Made by a program: the position numbers and the translations under genes | NCBI GenBank assembly: GCA_003599475.1 | Contig: QZKK01000082.1 | Coordinates: 1 to 12,471 of the forward strand | DNA: 12,471 bases | Direction of reading: 5' to 3' | Source of the DNA: Desulfobacteraceae bacterium | Lineage (GTDB): Bacteria > Desulfobacterota > Desulfobacteria > Desulfobacterales > SURF-15 | Notes under the pieces: generated by a model | What the model saw: the letters and a program-made list of their open reading frames with translations, nothing else | The model's database searches: none | Told to the model about the DNA's origin: nothing | In this document: positions 1-5,003 of the stretch, in pieces | How the letters are laid out: each line of letters begins with the position of its first letter | How positions within the stretch are numbered: the first letter of the stretch is position 1

Positions 1-147
1 AAATTCCGGCTAAATTTCGCGCCATATGAAAAACACAAAAACTCAGTCTGAACGTGGTTCTATGACCTTTTCACCGCTTGGGAAATTCGGATATAGCCTA
101 TTTTAGAATATTCCAAGTCCCTAAGTGCCACTTTGGTTTATAATTTC

Positions 148-176
148 TTGACAACCGCCGATAAAAAGGATTATTG
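148..176 (+). promoter_or_regulatory. Candidate sigma70 promoter upstream of the small ORF / OLD nuclease genes
   Basis: A perfect -35 hexamer TTGACA lies at 148-153. Seventeen bases later, at 171-176, is only a poor -10 match (TTATTG). A perfect TATAAT at 139-144 has no good -35 partner at the right distance. The placement would give a start near 183 and an untranslated leader of about 100 bases. It is an inference from hexamer matches alone. Confidence 0.3.
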
Positions 177-241
177 CGATGGTTGTTTGAAGTCTGCCTG
201 TTTTTTTCTTACCGATTTAAAATATTTGCGCACAGTTCCAA

Positions 242-272
242 CGTTCCAAACAGAGGGAACGCCCGAGGGGCG
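242..272 (+). promoter_or_regulatory. Two back-to-back hairpins in the leader; the second covers the likely ribosome binding site
   Basis: CGTTCC (242-247) pairs with GGAACG (256-261) across an 8-base loop. CGCCC (260-264) pairs with GGGCG (268-272) across a 3-base loop. The two share bases 260-261, so they are partly exclusive. The purine run GAGGGG at 265-270, the only Shine-Dalgarno-like stretch before ATG 285, sits in the second hairpin. A translational switch is possible but unproven. Confidence 0.35.
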
Positions 273-284
273 ACATGTGGCCAT

Positions 285-458
285 ATGACAAATGTGCTCC
301 AGTCGAAATTCGAGAAGCGAAATCCCAAATGCGGAGGTCCATCCAAAGCGCGCTATGAAGATGGTGAATTGGCCATGATCGAAAATTGCCCGGATTGCAG
401 GAAAGTCGATCCAAATCAATATACCAACAATGATGATTCATCTAAGGCGGTCCTTTAG
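285..458 (+). CDS. Small cysteine-containing hypothetical protein (57 aa), degenerate zinc-ribbon-like
   Basis: I do not recognise this gene with certainty. From ATG 285 it encodes 57 residues with a PKCGG motif near residue 16 and an ENCPDC motif about 15 residues later. This is the spacing of a small zinc ribbon, but the first knuckle has one cysteine (NPKC, where CPKC would be expected), so a full four-cysteine site is missing. The frame stays open upstream to a TTG at 174, but that extension is low-complexity and hydrophobic, and the only Shine-Dalgarno-like run (265-270) favours ATG 285. The stop lies 12 bases before the OLD-family gene, so the two would be cotranscribed. It may be a true small partner, a decayed remnant, or a chance ORF. 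Confidence 0.35.
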   Translation: MTNVLQSKFEKRNPKCGGPSKARYEDGELAMIENCPDCRKVDPNQYTNNDDSSKAVL

Positions 459-470
459 AAAAATGGAAAA

Positions 471-2135
471 ATGAAACTTAATGAGATAGGCATAGGCAAT
501 TTCGCAAGTATTGGTGAAGATCCAGTATGGGTCAATTTAGAGAAAAAGTTAACTATCTATATTGGAGCGAATAATAGCGGTAAATCAAATGTTCTAAGGG
601 CATTTGAGTGGTTATCCAAAAACAGAGTTCTTGATAGAAGTTTGAAGCATACTGAGATTCATGGCAGAGATGAAAAAAATCTATTGAGAATATCCTTTAA
701 AGCGTCCTTTGAAAAGGAAGATGGTATTCCAGAGATAACAGGTAAACTTTTTGCTATTGATTTTAAGGTTCAAGGAAATCGAAAAGAGTTCATTGCCGGT
801 CCTCTGGATTCAAAAAATATTTGCCCGGATATTCAAGCTTTTAATAAATTTTTTACCAAACATTTTAATAAGTACTTCCCACAAATGCCATCTATTGATA
901 TTTTTAATAAGGCGAAATTGGATATTCATGATGCAATATGTAGGGAAATATTATCCGATATTCCTGAAACCTCTTTTATACCGCAGTTCAGACAGATAAT
1001 ACCCGGAAGCGATTATGCTATCAAAGGTGATGGAATTGTGGAAATGCTAGCCAAATGGCAGCATCCCGAGATAACAGCTGATCAAAATATTAGAAAATTT
1101 CATAGAATACGAGATTTACTTAGACGGTTGTTAAATCTATCCGACATAGAGCTTGAGATTGTTCATACAAAAGATCAAATAATAGTTAATAACAAAGGCC
1201 TTAGGCTTCCTCTAGAATCTTATGGTACTGGCATTCATGAACTTATAATTTTGGCAGCTGCTGTTTATTCAAGAGATAATATATTTTTCTTAATTGAAGA
1301 GCCTGAAATCCATTTGCATCCTACCCTTCAGAAAGAATTTCTAAATTTCCTTTTAAAAGAAACAAGCAATCATTATTTAATAACAACTCATTCTAATTCT
1401 TTAATTCAGCCTTCGAAGGATGTCGATGTAATTCACCTAAAACTTTCTAATAATTCAACTCAAGGCAGACGCGTCGAATCAGCTGCTCATGTGCTGGAAA
1501 TTCTTACTGACTTAGGTATTAAACCGAGTGATATTCTTCAAGCAAACTCAGTTATTTGGGTCGAAGGACCAAGCGATCGAATTTACGTTAATAGGTGGAT
1601 TAAACATCTTTATCCCGATTTAATCGAAGGAGTAGACTATTCGGCGATGTTCTACGGAGGCAAACTATTATCACATCTATGTATGGAAAGAGAAATGTTA
1701 AATCCATCTGAATTGATTCAGCTTTTGAGGATAAATCAACGATCACTGATAATTATAGATAGTGACCGAAAACAACAAGATGATGACATCTCAGAAACAA
1801 AGAAGCGAATCAAGTCAGAGTGTGAAAAAAATGATATATATTGCTGGATCACAGATGGAAGAGAAATAGAGAACTATTTATCTAATAAATCGATTTCTCT
1901 CGCATATAGCAAGCATACTGGTATAGAAATAAATCTTTCGATTAGTCCATATGACCATTTAGAAGATCTCTTAAAATCAGCATATGGTGACAAATGGGAA
2001 AATTGCTGGTCTTATAATTCTTCTAAGCCATCTTTTGCTCGAATGATTATACAACATTTGGAGAAGCAAGGCATTACATTAGAGCTAAAAGAACACCTTG
2101 CTGAAGTGTCAAAGATAATTTCATCACGTCATTAA
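471..2135 (+). CDS. OLD-family endonuclease: ABC-type ATPase fused to a TOPRIM nuclease domain
   Basis: This is a 554-residue protein with an N-terminal ATPase of the AAA_15/AAA_21 (RecF/SMC-like) type and a C-terminal TOPRIM domain, the layout of OLD (overcoming lysogenization defect) nucleases. The Walker A motif GANNSGKS is at residues 32-39, the signature-like LESYGTG at 248-254, Walker B FFLIEEPE at 272-279 with the catalytic acidic pair E276/E277, and the switch histidine in TTHS at 305-308. TOPRIM motifs follow: VEGPSD (364-369), IIDSD (428-432) and DGREIENY (462-469), so both active sites look intact. The length is close to stand-alone (class 1) OLD proteins such as that of phage P2. 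No UvrD-like helicase follows, unlike Gabija GajA/GajB. Known family roles are phage exclusion and DNA cleavage or nicking. The gene is AT-rich, unlike the genes after 5000, which suggests horizontal acquisition. The Shine-Dalgarno sequence is weak. Confidence 0.9.
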   Translation: MKLNEIGIGNFASIGEDPVWVNLEKKLTIYIGANNSGKSNVLRAFEWLSKNRVLDRSLKHTEIHGRDEKNLLRISFKASFEKEDGIPEITGKLFAIDFKVQGNRKEFIAGPLDSKNICPDIQAFNKFFTKHFNKYFPQMPSIDIFNKAKLDIHDAICREILSDIPETSFIPQFRQIIPGSDYAIKGDGIVEMLAKWQHPEITADQNIRKFHRIRDLLRRLLNLSDIELEIVHTKDQIIVNNKGLRLPLESYGTGIHELIILAAAVYSRDNIFFLIEEPEIHLHPTLQKEFLNFLLKETSNHYLITTHSNSLIQPSKDVDVIHLKLSNNSTQGRRVESAAHVLEILTDLGIKPSDILQANSVIWVEGPSDRIYVNRWIKHLYPDLIEGVDYSAMFYGGKLLSHLCMEREMLNPSELIQLLRINQRSLIIIDSDRKQQDDDISETKKRIKSECEKNDIYCWITDGREIENYLSNKSISLAYSKHTGIEINLSISPYDHLEDLLKSAYGDKWENCWSYNSSKPSFARMIIQHLEKQGITLELKEHLAEVSKIISSRH

Positions 2136-2229
2136 GCTTGTGGGAACGTCCATAAATAAGTAAATAAAAATGGATCTTCTCCAATTTAGTACTTATGATG
2201 GTATCGTGTGCTAATGTATTGCAATCATA

Positions 2230-2240
2230 TATAATATAAT
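2230..2240 (+). promoter_or_regulatory. Possible -10 region for the PilZ membrane protein gene
   Basis: Two overlapping perfect TATAAT hexamers lie at 2230-2235 and 2235-2240, about 55 bases before the ATG at 2294. No convincing -35 hexamer lies 16-18 bases upstream. The 158-base gap after the nuclease gene has no clear terminator, so the second gene could be transcribed both by readthrough and from here. Such hexamers arise easily in AT-rich DNA. Confidence 0.25.
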
Positions 2241-2293
2241 TGAAATTTAACTCCTTAACTTATTTTTTGCTCACTTAAGATGGAGGCAATGCA

Positions 2294-3604
2294 ATGACTG
2301 AAAATCGCCATTTCGAAAGATTCAAACCATCGTCAGAGGATAAAATAGTAGAATTGTATGAAGGTGAAATAAGTCGTCAACCGGGAAGAATTCAAGATAT
2401 AAGTCGATCTGGTGTTTTTATTTGGAAGTGCTATTCTGAACAAAAAAATGTTAAACTAAAATTTGTAATTAATTCAAAAAAGCCTATTTTCAAAGATGGA
2501 TCTGTCATAAGAAAAGATACTAAAGATCCTTGGATGGTTGTTGACTTCAAGCAGCCTCTCTCTGAATTTGAGCTATGTAGAATAACCTGCAATAATGATA
2601 GGTTGTATTTGCCAGGAGACAACACTACTTATGACTTGGCACAAATCGATCGTAGAGAGGTATTTCGTGAAGCTAATCAGATAAAAACATGCGCTAGCAA
2701 TTACTTCACGTGGTCAATTGGATCCATCATCCCATTTACAACAGCGATATGGGCTTTAGTTCTTATGGACATGTTGAATGCAGAGTCGGTATCTAGCTCA
2801 ATGATTGGCATTGTAATCGTTTTTAGTGCTGCTCTGTTTTCTAATATTGAGAAATCCAGAGCAATCAACAAGCGTGAAGGGTTCATCGCGGCTCTTGATT
2901 ATTATCTAAGAAATAAAACAGGACCTCAAAACTATAGAGGGTGGGTAAATTTAAAACATTGTTTTGGCGAGTGTAGAGCACGTGTCAACGCACATTTATG
3001 TCCGCTAATTGAGAACATTAACGAAAAGAGGATTTGTTGTCAACAACTTGGTGAAAATAAATCCAGATTGCTTAGAGAAAATAAAAAACTTATACCATCA
3101 ATACTAGACTCATTCATTTGTTTGACTTCATTTTTTTACGCTGTAATCTTTTTTGGTATTTCTATATTGACTCTAATGTCATTCTCTACGACATGGAGGA
3201 ATCTTTACTCAATAAAGCCTGTTACCACCGTAATTTGCTTTTCAATAGGCTTTATTGCAAGTTTGATTCTTCTTAGGAATTTTATAATATTAGTAGGTAT
3301 GATGGCTGCCGTATTGATTGTAACTGTTGCAGGGGTTATTTTTACAAAAGAGTCCTTAATAAATGCATCCACACTCGGAATTGGTGCAATAATTGGTGGG
3401 GTTGGTTGGTTTTTCTTTAGCCAATTATTTAAGCTTAGAAAGGGGGTTTATTCAGTTGAAGCATTCACCCATACATGGCTAGAAATATTTGAAAATTGCA
3501 TTTTCTTACCTGATGACGCAAAAAAATATACCGCTAGAATTTCATTTTATATGGAACTAAAAGATAAAATTCGAGCCTTAATTTTTGGTAAAGATTCAAG
3601 ATGA
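2294..3604 (+). CDS. PilZ-domain multi-pass membrane protein (436 aa), function unknown
   Basis: The start is fixed by GGAGG at 2282-2286, seven bases before ATG 2294. Residues 5-9 (RHFER) match the PilZ RxxxR motif and residues 35-40 (DISRSG) match the D/NxSxxG motif. In PilZ proteins these two motifs bind cyclic di-GMP, and both are complete here. About six hydrophobic segments follow, near residues 139-160, 168-184, 270-297, 309-327, 329-350 and 359-378. A soluble loop of about 85 residues (185-269) separates the second and third; it carries H222, C223, C227, H234, C236, C248 and C249, and ends in a short charged, possibly coiled segment (250-266). The C-terminal 55 residues look soluble. 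I recognise no enzymatic motif. The gene follows the OLD nuclease on the same strand with similar AT-rich composition. Ligand binding is inferred from motifs, and a role as membrane effector or sensor is speculation. Confidence 0.75.
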   Translation: MTENRHFERFKPSSEDKIVELYEGEISRQPGRIQDISRSGVFIWKCYSEQKNVKLKFVINSKKPIFKDGSVIRKDTKDPWMVVDFKQPLSEFELCRITCNNDRLYLPGDNTTYDLAQIDRREVFREANQIKTCASNYFTWSIGSIIPFTTAIWALVLMDMLNAESVSSSMIGIVIVFSAALFSNIEKSRAINKREGFIAALDYYLRNKTGPQNYRGWVNLKHCFGECRARVNAHLCPLIENINEKRICCQQLGENKSRLLRENKKLIPSILDSFICLTSFFYAVIFFGISILTLMSFSTTWRNLYSIKPVTTVICFSIGFIASLILLRNFIILVGMMAAVLIVTVAGVIFTKESLINASTLGIGAIIGGVGWFFFSQLFKLRKGVYSVEAFTHTWLEIFENCIFLPDDAKKYTARISFYMELKDKIRALIFGKDSR

Positions 3605-3664
3605 ATCAATTATAATTTGAATTTCTTTTTAATGGATGTTCTCTTTAGACCAACGATGTTTCAG

Positions 3665-3730
3665 GCTACTTATTAACGTCTCAAACGGATGTTCCACGGG
3701 AGCATTACCAGTTTGTTAATAAAAAGTAGC
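3665..3730. repeat. Imperfect inverted repeat, 13-base arms with a 3-base bulge
   Basis: The left arm GCTACTT-ATTAAC (3665-3677) is the exact reverse complement of the right arm GTTAAT (3715-3720) plus AAGTAGC (3724-3730), apart from three extra A residues (3721-3723) on the right. The loop is 37 bases. It lies about 60 bases after the PilZ gene. It could be a transcript 3' structure, a small mobile-element end pair or a regulator site. No T-run follows, so it is not a standard terminator. Confidence 0.45.
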
Positions 3731-3849
3731 TAATCAGGGGAATATCTAAGCTTTTTTATACTTATCGAGAAAAAACTTTGGGTACTTATTGCACATTTAA
3801 ACTTTTGAAATACAGAGGCTGACATTTTTCGGATATCTCTTCAGTCGCA

Positions 3850-3930
3850 ATGGAATTCAAGTACTATTATCCAAAACCTGAATATTTCGAATCCGAATTT
3901 TTAAATGATATCAGTGGAAGTTTTGACTGA
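3850..3930 (+). other. Orphan 26-codon ORF, possibly the 5' remnant of a lost gene
   Basis: ATG 3850 opens a 26-residue frame rich in aromatic and acidic residues (begins MEFKYYYPKPEYFES) that ends at TGA 3928-3930. The amino-acid composition looks protein-like rather than random, but no Shine-Dalgarno sequence precedes it and it is too short to judge. It could be a truncated gene start, a small peptide gene, or chance. Confidence 0.2.
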
Positions 3931-4019
3931 TGTGGAATCTTGATTTTGATATAGCCGATCCGGGTTCGTCGGGGTTTTGGCAATTCACCTGCAATTCAAC
4001 TCTATTCAACTCAAATTTA

Positions 4020-4048
4020 TTGACATTTGGCAGTGAAATCAGTAACAT
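4020..4048 (+). promoter_or_regulatory. Sigma70-type promoter of the DUF433/DUF5615 operon
   Basis: A perfect -35 TTGACA (4020-4025) and a -10 TAACAT (4043-4048, four of six consensus bases) are separated by the ideal 17 bases. The predicted start near 4055 leaves about 30 bases before ATG 4087, including the Shine-Dalgarno run. No operator palindrome is obvious around it, although antitoxins of this sort commonly autoregulate. Confidence 0.6.
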
Positions 4049-4086
4049 TAAGAAAATCATTCAGTTTCAATGAATAGGGGGTAAGA

Positions 4087-4311
4087 ATGAAAGTAAACTG
4101 GAAGGATCATATAGTAAGCACGCCTGATGTGATTCGCGGCAGACCTCGCATTAAAGGAACAAGAATACCTGCAAGTCTTGTTCTTGGTTATTTTGCTGCA
4201 GGCAATACTGCTGAAGAGATTATTAATGAATTTCCAGATCTCAATAAAGAGCATATTGCAGCATGTTTAGATTATGCCCGTGAATTAGCAGAGTTTGAAG
4301 TGGCAGCCTAA
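4087..4311 (+). CDS. DUF433 family antitoxin (VapB-type)
   Basis: This 74-residue protein carries the DUF433 hallmark GRPRIKGTRIP at residues 18-28, followed by a helical segment with the GNTAEEIINEFP pattern (about 39-50) and a C-terminal helix. DUF433 proteins have a small winged or homeodomain-like helix-turn-helix fold, and usually stand directly upstream of a PIN-like DUF5615 protein as the antitoxin partner. That is the arrangement here. The start is supported by a GGGGG run at 4077-4081, five bases before the ATG. Its stop overlaps the next start by one base (TAATG at 4309-4313), which implies translational coupling. By family logic it neutralises the toxin and represses the promoter at 4020-4048. 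Identification is firm; function in this organism is inferred. Confidence 0.9.
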   Translation: MKVNWKDHIVSTPDVIRGRPRIKGTRIPASLVLGYFAAGNTAEEIINEFPDLNKEHIAACLDYARELAEFEVAA

Positions 4312-4679
4312 TGGCACTGAGATTTTTCGCAGATCACTGTGTTTCCAACTCGATAATTGAAACGCTTCGTGATGCAGGTCATGAGGTATTGCGTCTCAAA
4401 GACCACATTCCGACAGATTCCCCCGATTCGGTGGTCATTTCGAAGGCACAAGAGCATGAAGCTATTCTTGTTTCTCTAAATGGCGACTTTGCTGATATAG
4501 TGGCGTATCCCCCCGAGAAATATAGAGGAATTATCGCCCTTCAAGTAAGAAATCACCCAGAGATTATCCCACAGATAATGGACAAATTAAATGGCTTTCT
4601 ATCTTCTCACTCTGAAGCGGTATACTATGCGGGCAAATTACTGTTGATAGAGGCACATAGAATTAGGATTAGAGGATAG
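4311..4679 (+). CDS. DUF5615 family PIN-like toxin (putative ribonuclease)
   Basis: This 122-residue protein has the DUF5615 (Mut7-C/PIN-like) pattern. It starts with a strand ending in an acidic residue (FFADHC, D8), followed by a helix and GHEV (23-26). A central D/S-rich segment precedes VVISKAQ (41-47), and then comes LVSLNGDF (53-60), the counterpart of the LVTxDxDF motif. N57 stands where many relatives have Asp and D59 is kept; I believe this SLNGDF form is shared by a subfamily rather than a lesion. PIN-like toxins are metal-dependent RNases that cut RNA when freed from antitoxin. The start overlaps the antitoxin stop by one base, typical of a coupled pair. Full length, no frameshift seen. 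Confidence 0.88.
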   Translation: MALRFFADHCVSNSIIETLRDAGHEVLRLKDHIPTDSPDSVVISKAQEHEAILVSLNGDFADIVAYPPEKYRGIIALQVRNHPEIIPQIMDKLNGFLSSHSEAVYYAGKLLLIEAHRIRIRG

Positions 4680-4837
4680 CCTCGGCTCCCACCCCCCGAA
4701 AAATGCACTGAAAACGGATTGCAATTCCGCTCAGAACCATTCCTATCCCACGTCAACAATAATTATCCTATGCGCAACAGCGATAACCTCAGAAAACTCA
4801 ACAATACAATTTGAAAGGAGAAACGAAAGCGGATTTT

Positions 4838-4901
4838 CACAGATAAACACAGATAAGAACGAAACCAAATATTTATCCATGTCCATCCGTGTTTATCCGT
4901 G
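4838..4901. repeat. Dispersed inverted repeat with 17-base arms
   Basis: The left arm CACAGATAAACACAGAT (4838-4854) matches the reverse complement of ATCCGTGTTTATCCGTG (4885-4901) at 15 of 17 positions, with a 30-base loop. Each arm is itself a tandem of two CAC(A/G)GAT units. Similar CACAGATAAACAC-like elements are common between genes in delta-proteobacterial genomes as I recall them. It could form an RNA hairpin at the convergent 3' ends or be a non-autonomous mobile repeat. Confidence 0.55.
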
Positions 4902-4927
4902 TCCCAAAAACTTATTCACTTGGGCTT

Positions 4928-4936
4928 TGTGGATAA
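4928..4936 (-). promoter_or_regulatory. Single perfect DnaA-box nonamer
   Basis: TGTGGATAA on the plus strand reads TTATCCACA on the minus strand, the E. coli DnaA-box consensus. It sits 27 bases beyond the inverted repeat whose arms contain TTATCC-like units. One perfect box with no cluster, AT-rich unwinding element or replication gene does not make an origin. It may be a DnaA titration or regulatory site, or chance. Confidence 0.25.
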
Positions 4937-5003
4937 CCGAGTTACTTTAAATATAGCATCTGTTCCATGGAAAGATAAAAGTGCCAACTGATTCGGACCT
5001 TTT

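Larger units (their letters stand above)
3605..4019. other. Gene-poor AT-rich stretch between the PilZ gene and the toxin-antitoxin pair
   Basis: No convincing gene was found. The stretch holds the imperfect inverted repeat at 3665-3730 and a 26-codon ORF at 3850-3930, listed separately. Short repeats such as TACTTAT occur around 3668, 3759 and 3782. It may be the scar of deleted accessory genes at the edge of the island. Confidence 0.5.
4680..5003. other. Intergenic spacer between convergent operons with a dispersed repeat
   Basis: No gene was found in these 324 bases, which separate the plus-strand toxin gene from the minus-strand AsmA gene. The stretch contains the inverted repeat at 4838-4901 and a perfect DnaA-box-like nonamer (4928-4936). 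A weak 4-bp hairpin (GAGG/CCTC) overlaps the toxin stop. No strong rho-independent terminator was seen for either flanking gene. Confidence 0.6.

Noticed and set aside
471..2135. Gabija GajA
   Set aside because: The ATPase-TOPRIM layout fits, but no UvrD-like helicase (GajB) follows; the neighbour is an unrelated membrane protein.
3620..3720. IS3-type transposase fragment on the minus strand
   Set aside because: The open stretch is under 30 codons, bounded by stops, and the resemblance is too weak to call; kept only as part of a low-interest finding.
4838..4936. Replication origin
   Set aside because: Only one perfect DnaA box is present; there is no box cluster, unwinding region, or dnaA/dnaN/repA gene.
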